A stretch of DNA of 64,000 nucleotides, taken from positions 1 to 64,000 of the forward strand of contig NZ_ASHR01000024.1 in NCBI RefSeq assembly GCF_000400485.1. Reading direction: 5' to 3'. Source of the stretch: Agrococcus pavilionensis RW1 (GTDB lineage: Bacteria; Actinomycetota; Actinomycetes; Actinomycetales; Microbacteriaceae). The notes below the pieces were generated by a model. The model worked only from the letters and a program-made list of their open reading frames with translations, was not told where the DNA came from and searched no databases. Of the stretch, positions 16,843 through 24,553 are shown one piece after another (within the stretch, counting starts at the first letter, position 1; each line of letters begins with the position of its first letter). The translations under genes were made by a program, and so were the position numbers.

Positions 16843-18351
16843 ATGGCGTGGCTCAGCTGGCTCGACGCCCCGCACGCCGAGCTCGCTCGGCAGGTGCTGC
16901 AGCGCGGCACCGCCGCGATCTTCGCGATCGCGTTCCTCTCGACGCTGCTCCAGTTCCCCGCGCTGCTCGGGGAGCGCGGCCTCCAGCCCGCCCCGCGCTA
17001 CATCGCCGCCGGCGGACTCGAGGGCGTCCCCAGCATCTTCCGGTGGCACTACTCCGACCGGATGCTGCGCATCCTCTGCCTCGTCTGCATCGCGATCGCG
17101 CTCGCCCTCGTGACCGGCTTCCTGCAGTCGGGGCCGCCGTGGGCGCCGATGCTCGCGTTCCTCGCGCTCTGGATCGTCTACCTCTCGATCCTGCCGATCG
17201 GGCAGACGTTCTACGGCTTCGGCTGGGAGCTGCTGCTGTGCGAAGCGGGGTTCCTCGTCGCGTTCCTCGGCTCCGACGACCACGCTCCCCCGGCGCTCGC
17301 GCTCCTGCTCATCGTGTGGCTCGTGTTCCGGCTCGAGTTCGGCGCGGGCATGATCAAGCTGCGCGGCGGCAGCGAGTGGCGCGACCTCACCGCGCTCATG
17401 TACCACCACGAGACGCAGCCGATGCCGGGCCCGCTCAGCCGCATCGCGCACCTCGCCCCCGCCTGGTGGCACAAGCTCGAGGTGCTCGGCAACCACGTCG
17501 CGCAGCTGATCGCGCCGTGGGTGCTCGCGGTCGCGTTCGTCGGCGCCACGGCAGCCGGCGCGATCGGTCGCGAGGGACCGGCGGCGGGCATCTCGCTCGC
17601 GTTCGCGGCCGTCGCGACCGCCGCGGCGGCGGTGATGATCCTCACGCAGGGCTGGCTCGTCATCACCGGCAACTTCGCGTGGCTCAACTGGATCACGATC
17701 GTGCTCGGCTTCGCGGCCGTCGACGATCGCGTGGTCGCGTGGCTCGTGCCCGCCTGGCCGCCGACGGGCGACTACGAGCCGACGCCCGTGTGGTTCGGCA
17801 TCCTCACCATCGTCCTCTTCGTCGGCTACGCGTGGCTGTCGATCCCGTCGGTGCGCAACCTCTTCTCGCGCCGCCAGCTCATGAACGCGTCGTTCAACCG
17901 ATGGCGGCTCGCGAACGCCTACGGCGCCTTCGGCACCGTCACGAAGCACCGCGACGAGATCGTCATCGAGGGCACGCTCGAGGCCGAGCCGCGCGACGAC
18001 GACTGGGTCGAGTACGCGTTCAAGGGCAAGCCGGGCGACGTGCGGCGCGTGCCCGGCTGGTTCGCGCCGTACCACTTGCGGCTCGACTGGCTCATGTGGT
18101 TCCTCGCGCTCGGGGCGCGCGGACCGTGGTTCCGGACGCTGCTGGTGCGCCTGCTGGAAGCCGACCGGCCGACCCTGCGGCTGCTCGCGGGCGACCCCTT
18201 CGGCGGGCGTCGCCCCGCGTGGGTGCGGGCGCGCGTCTACCGCTACCGGTTCGCGACGCGGGAGGAGAAGCGCGCGACCGGGCAGGTGTGGATGCGCGAG
18301 GGAGGCGCCGTGCTCGTCGCGCCCATGCAAGGCTCGGCGGTCGACGACTAG
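16843..18351 (+). CDS. Lipase maturation factor family membrane protein
   Basis: The 502-residue protein has about eight hydrophobic segments followed by a soluble C-terminal domain, matching the LMF1/LMF2-like family. The signature LEFGAGMIKLRGGSEWRDLTALMYHHETQPMPGPLS (near residues 160-200) is strongly conserved in that family. Animal LMF1 helps fold secreted lipases in the ER; the bacterial role is not established. The ATG at 16843 is preceded by GGAGGGGGTGAACC, whose first bases belong to the REP-like repeat. Confidence 0.88.
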   Translation: MAWLSWLDAPHAELARQVLQRGTAAIFAIAFLSTLLQFPALLGERGLQPAPRYIAAGGLEGVPSIFRWHYSDRMLRILCLVCIAIALALVTGFLQSGPPWAPMLAFLALWIVYLSILPIGQTFYGFGWELLLCEAGFLVAFLGSDDHAPPALALLLIVWLVFRLEFGAGMIKLRGGSEWRDLTALMYHHETQPMPGPLSRIAHLAPAWWHKLEVLGNHVAQLIAPWVLAVAFVGATAAGAIGREGPAAGISLAFAAVATAAAAVMILTQGWLVITGNFAWLNWITIVLGFAAVDDRVVAWLVPAWPPTGDYEPTPVWFGILTIVLFVGYAWLSIPSVRNLFSRRQLMNASFNRWRLANAYGAFGTVTKHRDEIVIEGTLEAEPRDDDWVEYAFKGKPGDVRRVPGWFAPYHLRLDWLMWFLALGARGPWFRTLLVRLLEADRPTLRLLAGDPFGGRRPAWVRARVYRYRFATREEKRATGQVWMREGGAVLVAPMQGSAVDD

Positions 18352-18492
18352 TGAGCCATCGCTGCGGCGCTGCGCTTCGCCCGCCGCGCCGCTCCGCGAC
18401 TGCAGGTATAGGGCGAGTCGCTGGAATCGCGGGCGCAGAGGAGCAACACGCGCAATACCTACCTGTTCGTCCGAAGGCGACCAGGTCGCGGG

Positions 18493-19626
18493 TTACGGGT
18501 TCTGCACCTGCGGCCGCGACGCGGCCTCGCGGTCGATGCGGCTGCGGATCGCGCGCAGCGCGAAGACGACGGCGGCGAGGCCCGACTCCGGGCGAGCGCG
18601 GGTGACCGCCTCCTCGTAGAGGGCGTCGATCGCCGTGCCCGACGCATCCGACGCCTGCTCGACGCCGTCGAGCTCCTCCCACGCTCGCAGGTGCGCGGCG
18701 AGCGCCTCGACCGCGTCGGCCGCGAGGTGCCGCTCGGCCTCGTCGATGCTCACCTCGACCGGCTGCGCCCACGCGGCGCCCGCGAGTGCGTCGAGCACGT
18801 CGATCGAGCGGTGCACGACGGCCCGCAGCGCCGCGACGGCCTGCTCGTCGTGCTCGACGTCGTGGGGACGCAGCTTCGCGCGCGGGTTCAGCCGCCTGCT
18901 CTCGCGAGCCTCGCGCACGTCGTCGGCCAGGGCATCCACCCATCCCTCGAGCTCGGGACCCCACGCGGCCCAGTCCTCCCGCTCGGGCGGCCAGTCGCCG
19001 CGGAGCGTCTCGGCGAGCTCGTCGAAGCGATCGGCGAGATCGAGCACCGCCGAGTTGATGCGCCGGTGCGCCTCGCGATCGCGCAGCGGCGGGCGGGCGA
19101 GCGCGTTGATGACGACGCCCACGACGAGGCCGAGCGTGAACTGGCCGACGTAGCCGGTCGCGTAGCCGTCGGGGTCGGCGCCGCCGAACAGGATGACGAG
19201 CACCGCGACCACCGGCACGACGCTCGCGCCGATGCCGAGCGTCGCCGCGCCCTGCAGCACGACGCCGACGGCGCCGATGATGCCGATCTTGGCGAGGGCG
19301 GGGATGTCGATCCAGAGCATCGCGAGCCCGAGCGCCGCGCCGAGCACGAGCCCGAGCGCCTGCTGCAGCGCCGCCCGCGCGATCGTGAAGAAGGTGGTGC
19401 CGACGGTGATGAAGGCGCCGAGCGGAGCCGCGTAGGCGTAGTCCGAGAGCCCGCCGGGCAGCACGGACCCGATGCCGAGCGCGACCATCGCCGCGACCGC
19501 CGTGCGCACGGCGATCGCGATGCGGTCGGGCGGCAGCCATCGGTAGAGCGCGCGCTTGGCCTTCGGCGCGACGGATGCCTTGCGGCTCTCGGGCGCGCCG
19601 CCGGACGCTGACGACGGCGTGGCCAT
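18493..19626 (-). CDS. FUSC/aromatic-acid-exporter family membrane protein
   Basis: The 377-residue protein has a short basic N-terminus and six closely spaced hydrophobic segments (about residues 35-180), then a helical cytoplasmic half rich in Glu/Arg/Ala. This is the layout of FUSC/ArAE proteins, such as the half-size form of AaeB. Relatives export aromatic acids; the substrate is not shown here. The ATG at 19626 is six bases after a TACCGT box. The 141-base gap to the convergent LMF gene holds no clear feature. Confidence 0.8.
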   Translation of the reverse strand: MATPSSASGGAPESRKASVAPKAKRALYRWLPPDRIAIAVRTAVAAMVALGIGSVLPGGLSDYAYAAPLGAFITVGTTFFTIARAALQQALGLVLGAALGLAMLWIDIPALAKIGIIGAVGVVLQGAATLGIGASVVPVVAVLVILFGGADPDGYATGYVGQFTLGLVVGVVINALARPPLRDREAHRRINSAVLDLADRFDELAETLRGDWPPEREDWAAWGPELEGWVDALADDVREARESRRLNPRAKLRPHDVEHDEQAVAALRAVVHRSIDVLDALAGAAWAQPVEVSIDEAERHLAADAVEALAAHLRAWEELDGVEQASDASGTAIDALYEEAVTRARPESGLAAVVFALRAIRSRIDREAASRPQVQNP

Positions 19627-19632
19627 GCGGTC

Positions 19633-19638
19633 ACGGTA
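19633..19638 (-). promoter_or_regulatory. -10 box of a probable leaderless transcript
   Basis: TACCGT on the minus strand, six bases before the ATG at 19626. Confidence 0.5.
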
Positions 19639-19671
19639 GCCCTGCGGGCTGGAAGTGGCGTACCGGTCGCC

Positions 19672-19763
19672 CACTACCCACCGCCACCCGTTCGTCGAGT
19701 AGCCACCGCCACCCGTTCGCCGAGCCGCCACCGCCCCCGTTCGTCGAGTAGCCACCGCCAACC
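19672..19763. repeat. Tandem array of a 24-25-base unit
   Basis: Units beginning GTTCGTCGAGTAGCCACCGC start at 19690, 19715 (degenerate) and 19739, after a partial unit at 19672. Each copies the outer end and one stem arm of the REP-like repeat that adjoins at 19764. It is too short and too close-packed for a CRISPR array. Confidence 0.75.
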
Positions 19764-19804
19764 GTTCGTCGAGTAGCCACCGCAGGTGGCGTATCGAGAC
19801 GAGC
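19764..19804. repeat. REP-like hairpin repeat, copy D (inverted)
   Basis: Read on the minus strand it has TCTCGATACG, a perfect stem GCCACC/GGTGGC around TGC, and GCTACTCGACGAAC. It is fused to the tandem array at 19690-19763. Confidence 0.75.
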
Positions 19805-19814
19805 CCCCGCTTCG

Positions 19815-19820
19815 TAGACT
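19815..19820 (+). promoter_or_regulatory. -10 box of a probable leaderless transcript
   Basis: TAGACT eight bases before the ATG at 19829. Confidence 0.45.
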
Positions 19821-19828
19821 CCCCCACG

Positions 19829-20635
19829 ATGAGCACGACGCATCCGCCACTCACCGACGCCGCGCGCTGGTCGGTGCTCGTGCGCGACGTCGCGACCGGT
19901 GAGCTGCTCCTCTCCCGCTCGCCGGACGCCGAGCTGTCGGCCGCCTCCGCGCCGAAACTGCTGCTGCTCGTCGCGTGCGCGATGCTCGCCGAGCGCGGCG
20001 AGCTCGACCTCGACGAGGCGCTCGACCGGTCGAGCGCCGAGCCGGTGGGCGACTCTGGGCTGTGGCAGCACCTCGCCCAGTCGACTCTGAGCGCCTGCGA
20101 CGCCGCGATGCTTGTCGGAGCCGTGAGCGACAACCTCGCGACCAACGTGCTGCTCGAGCGGATCGGGCTGGATGCGGTCGAGCGCGTGCGCGCGGAGCTC
20201 GGCATCGAGGGCGTGCGGCTGCACGATCGCGTGCGCGACCGGCGCGGGCTCGAGCATCCCGCTCGCCTCGGGACCGCATCCGCCACCGGCCTCGCCGACC
20301 TCATGGCGCGGCTCGCGACCCGCACGCTCAGGTCGGCCGCGGTGAGCGACCGGGTGCTCGGCTGGCTCCGCCACTCGGTCGACCTGAGCATGGTCGCGTC
20401 GGCGTTCGGCAAGGATCCGCTCTCGCACGGCCACGGGGCCGACCTGCCGCGGCTCGTCAACAAGACGGGCACCGATGCGGGCGTCCGCGTCGACACCGGG
20501 CTCGTAGTGGGCGCGCGACGCACGCTCGCCTACGCGGCGCTTGCGAGCTGGCAGCACGAGGCGGCGGCGACGGATGCGGTGCTGACGTCGATGCGCGTCA
20601 TCGGCGCGGAGCTGCGCCGGCTGGCAGAGGCATAG
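19829..20635 (+). CDS. Class A beta-lactamase-fold serine hydrolase, no signal peptide
   Basis: The 268-residue protein carries the active-site tetrad signatures of class A enzymes: SAPK (Ser40-Lys43), SDN in AVSDNLATN, and KTG in LVNKTGTDAG. I do not see the usual ExxLN omega-loop motif, and there is no export signal, so resistance to beta-lactams is doubtful. A cytoplasmic hydrolase or peptidase role is more likely. The start is supported by the upstream TAGACT box. Confidence 0.82.
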   Translation: MSTTHPPLTDAARWSVLVRDVATGELLLSRSPDAELSAASAPKLLLLVACAMLAERGELDLDEALDRSSAEPVGDSGLWQHLAQSTLSACDAAMLVGAVSDNLATNVLLERIGLDAVERVRAELGIEGVRLHDRVRDRRGLEHPARLGTASATGLADLMARLATRTLRSAAVSDRVLGWLRHSVDLSMVASAFGKDPLSHGHGADLPRLVNKTGTDAGVRVDTGLVVGARRTLAYAALASWQHEAAATDAVLTSMRVIGAELRRLAEA

Positions 20636-20649
20636 CGGCGCAACGGGAA

Positions 20650-20679
20650 GCGGGGCCGACCCCGAAGGGACGGCCCCGC
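20650..20679. terminator. Bidirectional hairpin between convergent genes
   Basis: GCGGGGCCG (20650-20658) pairs with CGGCCCCGC (20671-20679) around a 12-base loop, in the 55-base gap between the serine hydrolase and the small gene at 20691. Confidence 0.75.
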
Positions 20680-20690
20680 CGTGGCTGCGG

Positions 20691-20882
20691 TCATCGCAGC
20701 AGGGTGCGCGCGAGCGCGTCGAGGGCGAGCTGCTCACGAGCGGCGAGCGCCGCCTCGTAGGCCTCGGCCTCGCGTCGCTGCTCCTCGCGCTGCTGGGGCT
20801 TGAGGGCCCAGCGCTCGAGGTGGCGCGATGCGTTCAGTGCGAGCCGGCGCGGAGCCGGCAGCACCAGCGTCGAATTCGACAT
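20691..20882 (-). CDS. Small basic helical protein
   Basis: The 63-residue protein starts MSNSTLVLPAPRRLALNASR and continues as one Gln/Arg/Glu/Ala-rich helix. No family or function recognised. An in-frame ATG at 20903 would add seven residues. A 12-base palindrome lies just upstream, and a probable short peptide gene lies about 280 bases upstream on the same strand, which might share its transcript. Confidence 0.6.
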   Translation of the reverse strand: MSNSTLVLPAPRRLALNASRHLERWALKPQQREEQRREAEAYEAALAAREQLALDALARTLLR

Positions 20883-20903
20883 GGTGGTTCTGCTTTCTGG
20901 CAT

Positions 20904-20915
20904 GGCGATATCGCC
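20904..20915. promoter_or_regulatory. Palindrome upstream of the small basic protein gene
   Basis: GGCGATATCGCC is a perfect 12-base palindrome, and a related GCGAGATATCGC lies at 20928-20939. Either could be an operator or part of a promoter. Confidence 0.3.
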
Positions 20916-21162
20916 CCGTCGATGGGCGCGAGATATCGCACGGTGAATTGCGTAGGAATCGCGCGCTCGATGCACTCGGATGATGAATGCGGATGCGCGG
21001 AGTGCGGCGGGAGCAGAGCGGCCGGCAGGTGTCCGGGCGCCGTGCAACCGCCGTGGTCAGCGTGCGGTGAAGAGAGGAGACGCAGGGCTCAGAAGCCTGC
21101 TGTGGCCTGGCAAGAGCGAGTCCGTGATGGACTCGGCAGCCGTCGGCCCGTGCGCTCCGCCG

Positions 21163-21219
21163 CTAGCAGACCCCGCCAGCGAGGAGGGTCCCAGCGGGAA
21201 TCATGTCGGTGATGAACAT
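21163..21219 (-). CDS. Probable 18-residue peptide
   Basis: The frame reads MFITDMIPAGTLLAGGVC and ends in TAG. It is preceded by a near-perfect Shine-Dalgarno (AAAGGAGG, core AGGAGG at 21228-21233) with eight bases to the ATG, and by a plausible promoter at 21266-21293. Such a strong ribosome site is unusual in this window. It could be a regulatory leader peptide, a toxin or signal peptide, or a chance frame on a small RNA. It is below usual gene-caller length. Confidence 0.45.
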   Translation of the reverse strand: MFITDMIPAGTLLAGGVC

Positions 21220-21265
21220 CGCGAGCTCCTCCTTTCACCTTGGCGTGGAAGTTCGCGGTCACGAA

Positions 21266-21293
21266 GGTATAACGGTCGGAGCGAGAAGCGCAA
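21266..21293 (-). promoter_or_regulatory. Promoter for the 18-residue peptide or small RNA
   Basis: On the minus strand, TTGCGC (21288-21293) and TATACC (21266-21271) are separated by 16 bases, the best -35/-10 pair I see in the window. The ribosome site lies about 33 bases downstream of the -10. Confidence 0.45.
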
Positions 21294-21410
21294 GTCCATT
21301 CGCGATGTTTCTTTGGCCGAGTTTGTGTTGGGGGACATAAGCGAGTGCTCGTCGCTCGGGTCGGCTCGTGAGCCTGTGGAGAGCACTGTCGGCGTCCGAC
21401 GCTGCTCGCG

Positions 21411-21416
21411 TACTCT
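21411..21416 (+). promoter_or_regulatory. -10 box of a probable leaderless transcript
   Basis: TACTCT six bases before the ATG at 21423. Confidence 0.5.
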
Positions 21417-21422
21417 GCCCGC

Positions 21423-21965
21423 ATGCTTCAACGCTTCACCGCAACGCTCGCCGTAGCGGTCATGACGGGAGCAGCACTCGCGGGATGCTCGCCGCCGGAC
21501 GCGACACCGTCGCCTTCACCTACCGCCACGCCTGCGCCGTCGTCGACGCTGAGCGACGAGGAAGCGGTGAGACGCGCTCAAGCATCGTTCGACCGGTTCT
21601 TTATCGCCGTGGACCGCCAGTTTGCAGATGGCGCCGCCTCCGCAAGCGCACTTCAGGCGTTCGCCAGCTCGACTCTCGCCGCCTCGTTCGCATCGTCCAT
21701 CCAGCAATCGCTCGACGAAGGCCGCATCAGCAGGGGCACGCCCACGATCACCAACGTCCGGTTGATCTCATCTGACGAGTCGAGGATCGCGGTTGAGCTC
21801 TGCACAGACGGCTCCACGATTGAGACGCTCGACGCGACGGGTGCGCGCGTGCCACCAGCCGGACTGGTCGCATGGTCGGCAACCTTTGCTCCCCCGCACG
21901 ACGAGGTGCCGTTGATGGAGACGCTAGATGTACTGACGGAGGACCTCTCGGTATGCGATGGCTAG
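21423..21965 (+). CDS. Lipoprotein, unknown function
   Basis: The 180-residue protein has a signal peptide with canonical lipobox ALAGC (Cys22) and a Ser/Pro/Thr spacer to about residue 42. A small domain with helices and strands follows (DEEAVRRAQASFDRFFIAVDRQFADG). Two further cysteines (LCTDGS and LSVCDG) may pair outside the cell. The fold resembles NTF2-like lipoproteins but I cannot confirm this. Codon use is less GC-biased than its neighbours. The end overlaps the next gene by 13 bases. Confidence 0.75.
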   Translation: MLQRFTATLAVAVMTGAALAGCSPPDATPSPSPTATPAPSSTLSDEEAVRRAQASFDRFFIAVDRQFADGAASASALQAFASSTLAASFASSIQQSLDEGRISRGTPTITNVRLISSDESRIAVELCTDGSTIETLDATGARVPPAGLVAWSATFAPPHDEVPLMETLDVLTEDLSVCDG

Positions 21966-22783
21966 GCGCGATGCTCCTCCTCAGCGGGCTAGTGGTGACG
22001 ACCGCGGGTGCCCCTCCTCCAGGCTGTGACCAGTGGGAGATGATGGCTGGCGCCTGCTACGTCGACCCAGTCACCGGACAGGTGATCGTTAGCGGCTCCC
22101 TCATCCACCCCGGCATCGGCCCGACCGAGCCAGGAGCCGAGGGCTCGACCATCGCCGCGCCGAACGACGAAGCCGAGCGTGCGTGGCGTGCCTATCTCCA
22201 GATGCTCCACGACCGATGCGTCGCGATGGGCGAGAACGTGGATGAGTGCCCGCCACCCCCTCCTCCGCCGGGGGAGCCACTGGACGCTGAGTCCTTCGAC
22301 CCCATCACGATGAGCGACCTCGCTGCTTTCCGCCCGCTCGTCGGTGAGCTCGTGGTTGAGCCTGACGGGTGGGGCGTCGTCGGCACGCCGACCAACTTCT
22401 ACGCGACGGCCGAGACGCACACCATGAGCGGCGAGCTGTTCGACGTGCCCATCGAGGTGCGGTGGACGCCGACCTCGTACGTCTTCGACTACGGGGACGG
22501 GACGTCGGAGACGAGCACCGCATCCGGAAGCCCATGGCTAGGCCCCGAGGAGTCGTGGACCGAGACGACCACGAGCCACACGTATGCGTCCCGCGACGAT
22601 GTGACCGCATCCCTCACCGTCGTCTTCACCGCCGAGGTCGACGCAGGCGGCGGCTGGTTCCCCGTGCCCGGCACGCTGCCGGTCGCGGCGCCGAGCGTCG
22701 GCGTGAAGATCTTCGAGGTCGGCACGGTGCTCACGAACGGTGACTGCATGGCGAACCCGACGGCCGCTGGCTGCGGAGGCTAG
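21953..22783 (+). CDS. Secreted protein with PKD-like domain
   Basis: The 276-residue protein has a signal sequence (MRWLGAMLLLSGLVVTTAGA), a cysteine-containing region and a run of prolines near residue 100. A PKD-like beta-sandwich follows, with signature YVFDYGDGTSETSTAS and TTTSHTYASRDDVTASLTVVF. PKD domains mediate surface adhesion or presentation. The start has GGAGG nine bases upstream and lies inside the preceding lipoprotein gene, so the two form an operon and may act together at the cell surface. Confidence 0.78.
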   Translation: MRWLGAMLLLSGLVVTTAGAPPPGCDQWEMMAGACYVDPVTGQVIVSGSLIHPGIGPTEPGAEGSTIAAPNDEAERAWRAYLQMLHDRCVAMGENVDECPPPPPPPGEPLDAESFDPITMSDLAAFRPLVGELVVEPDGWGVVGTPTNFYATAETHTMSGELFDVPIEVRWTPTSYVFDYGDGTSETSTASGSPWLGPEESWTETTTSHTYASRDDVTASLTVVFTAEVDAGGGWFPVPGTLPVAAPSVGVKIFEVGTVLTNGDCMANPTAAGCGG

Positions 22784-23031
22784 TCGCCGCCCCCGCCCCC
22801 GGCGCCGCCGTCTCCACTGTCGCCGCCGTCGTCCGGCTGCGCAGCAGCGCCGCCGTCGGAGCCGCGCGAGTCGTCCTGGCTGGCCCCGAAGGCCACGCCG
22901 AACGCTATGCCGATGCCCATGCCGATCGCGATGCCGAGCGCGAGGTTGTCCATCGCGACCCCGATCCCCGCTCCGACGGCGAGGCCGATCGCGATGCCAG
23001 CGCCGAACATCCCCGCTCGCTTCTCGCTCAT
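22780..23031 (-). CDS. Small glycine-zipper membrane protein
   Basis: The 83-residue protein has two Gly-rich hydrophobic helices (GMFGAGIAIGLAVGAGIGVAM and ALGIAIGMGIGIAFGVAFGA) with GxxxG spacing, then an Asp/Gly-rich soluble tail. No function is known. ATG 23031 lies seven bases after TAGCGT; an in-frame GTG at 23040 is possible. Its TAG stop uses the same CTAG tetranucleotide as the stop of the convergent PKD gene. Confidence 0.65.
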   Translation of the reverse strand: MSEKRAGMFGAGIAIGLAVGAGIGVAMDNLALGIAIGMGIGIAFGVAFGASQDDSRGSDGGAAAQPDDGGDSGDGGAGGGGGD

Positions 23032-23038
23032 GCAGGCC

Positions 23039-23044
23039 ACGCTA
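23039..23044 (-). promoter_or_regulatory. -10 box of a probable leaderless transcript
   Basis: TAGCGT on the minus strand, seven bases before the ATG at 23031. Confidence 0.5.
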
Positions 23045-23090
23045 GGGAGCGGTATCCGCGAGCGCCTCCCTCCGCCGAGGGAGATCCCAC

Positions 23091-23096
23091 TAGGGT
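23091..23096 (+). promoter_or_regulatory. -10 box of a probable leaderless transcript
   Basis: TAGGGT six bases before the ATG at 23103. Confidence 0.5.
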
Positions 23097-23102
23097 CTCC
23101 GC

Positions 23103-24086
23103 ATGACGACCTCCTCCCCCGGTTGGGGCATCCTCGGCGCCGGAGGCATCGCCGGCGCCTTCGCCCGCGATCTCGCGACCGCGGGCATGCGCACCGTCGC
23201 GGTCGGGAGCCGCGACGGCGAGCGCGCCCGCGAGTTCGCCGAGCGGCACGGCATCCCGAACGCGCACGCCGGCTACGAGGGGCTCGTCAACGACCCCGAG
23301 GTCGACATCATCTACGTCGCCACGCCGCACTCGCACCACCGGGAGCACGCGCTCCTCGCGATCGAGGCCGGCAAGCACGTGCTCGTCGAGAAGGCCTTCA
23401 CGACGAACGGCGATGACGCGCAGGCCCTCGTCGAGGCTGCGCGGGCGAAGGGCGTCTTCGCGATGGAGGCGATGTGGACGCGCTTCCTGCCGACCATGGT
23501 CGCCGTCCGCGAGCGCATCGCCGCGGGCGATCTCGGCGAGGTGCTGAGCGTGCAGGCCGACCACTCGCAGATGCTCGACCTCTCCCCCGGCAGCCGCCTC
23601 ATCGAAGCGGCGCTCGGCGGCGGCGCACTGCTCGACCTCGGCGTCTACTGCGTCTCGCTCGCGCACGCGATCCTGGGGCCGGTCACCCGCATCAAGGCCT
23701 CCGGCGTCGTCGACGGCTTCGGCGTCGACCACCGCGGCTCGGCGATCCTCGAGCACGCGAACGGCGGCATCTCGACGCACACGTTCTCGATGATGACGCT
23801 CGGCTCGAACCGCGCGACCATCGCAGGCACCGACGGCGTCATCGAGCTCGACCCCGCGTTCTACGCCTGGACGCGCTACCGCCGACGCCACGCATCCGCG
23901 CACTCGACCGCGGTGGAGGAGTTCGAGCCGGAGCTCGTCGGGCGAGGCATGCAGTTCCAGGCCGCCGAGGTCGAGCGCTGCATCGCTGAGGGCCGGCTCG
24001 AGAGCGAGCTCATGCCGCTCGACGAGACCGTCGCGATCATGCGCGTCATGGACGGCATCACCGAGCGGATGCGTTCGGGCGCGTAG
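23103..24086 (+). CDS. Gfo/Idh/MocA-family NAD(P)-dependent oxidoreductase
   Basis: The 327-residue protein has an N-terminal Rossmann fold (WGILGAGGIAGAFARDL) and the EKAF motif near residue 95, equivalent to the EKP lysine of the family. The C-terminal half is the alpha/beta dimerisation domain. Members oxidise the hydroxyls of sugars, inositols or trans-dihydrodiols. No neighbouring sugar genes define the substrate. It begins six bases after TAGGGT. Confidence 0.88.
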   Translation: MTTSSPGWGILGAGGIAGAFARDLATAGMRTVAVGSRDGERAREFAERHGIPNAHAGYEGLVNDPEVDIIYVATPHSHHREHALLAIEAGKHVLVEKAFTTNGDDAQALVEAARAKGVFAMEAMWTRFLPTMVAVRERIAAGDLGEVLSVQADHSQMLDLSPGSRLIEAALGGGALLDLGVYCVSLAHAILGPVTRIKASGVVDGFGVDHRGSAILEHANGGISTHTFSMMTLGSNRATIAGTDGVIELDPAFYAWTRYRRRHASAHSTAVEEFEPELVGRGMQFQAAEVERCIAEGRLESELMPLDETVAIMRVMDGITERMRSGA

Positions 24087-24112
24087 CGCGGGAGCGCACA
24101 GCCGCCGAGCGA

Positions 24113-24397
24113 CTACTCGACGAGCGCCGCCTCTCGCGCCGCGATGCGGGCGCGCACCTCGGGCCGCCGCAGCGGCGGGACGGTCTTGGGCGGCTGCCGC
24201 CGGTCGGGCAGGTCGTCGAGCAGGTGCTGCGTGATGTGCGCGACCTCCGCCACCGCCCGCTCGAACGCGTCGCGAGTGCGGTCGGTCGGATGCGTGATGC
24301 CCGAGACCTTGCGGACGTACTGACGGGCGGCGGCCTCGATCTCCTCGTCGTTCGCGGCGGGCTCGAGCCCGCGAAGCTCGGTGATGTTCCTGCACAT
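24113..24397 (-). CDS. DUF2277 domain protein
   Basis: The 94-residue protein starts MCRNITELRGLEPAANDEEIEAAARQYVRKVSG, the hallmark N-terminus of DUF2277, and continues as helices (AVAEVAHITQHLLDDL). The role is unknown. The start is fixed by the family motif and by a TACCCT box six bases upstream. Confidence 0.85.
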   Translation of the reverse strand: MCRNITELRGLEPAANDEEIEAAARQYVRKVSGITHPTDRTRDAFERAVAEVAHITQHLLDDLPDRRQPPKTVPPLRRPEVRARIAAREAALVE

Positions 24398-24403
24398 GCA
24401 GGC

Positions 24404-24409
24404 AGGGTA
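24404..24409 (-). promoter_or_regulatory. -10 box of a probable leaderless transcript
   Basis: TACCCT on the minus strand, six bases before the ATG at 24397. Confidence 0.5.
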
Positions 24410-24553
24410 GGTCCGGCCGAAGCGCCGCGCCAGGCACCGGTACGGGTGGGCGCTTCGCTCCCTCTCGAGTTGTCCACAGCTTGCCACGCACCCACCTCGG
24501 CATGTGGGCGGCATTCGTTACTCTGTGCGGAACAGGGATTCGAGGAGGCAGCG

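Noticed and set aside
19672-19804. Possible CRISPR array
   Set aside because: Units are tandem with no variable spacers and are parts of the local hairpin repeat.
19829-20635. Antibiotic-resistance beta-lactamase
   Set aside because: It has S-x-x-K, SDN and KTG but no export signal and no clear ExxLN omega-loop, so I call it only a serine hydrolase of that fold.
20980-21456. A 158-codon plus-strand frame over the gap at 21 kb
   Set aside because: No family resemblance, poor codon bias, and it overlaps the better-supported peptide promoter and the lipoprotein start.
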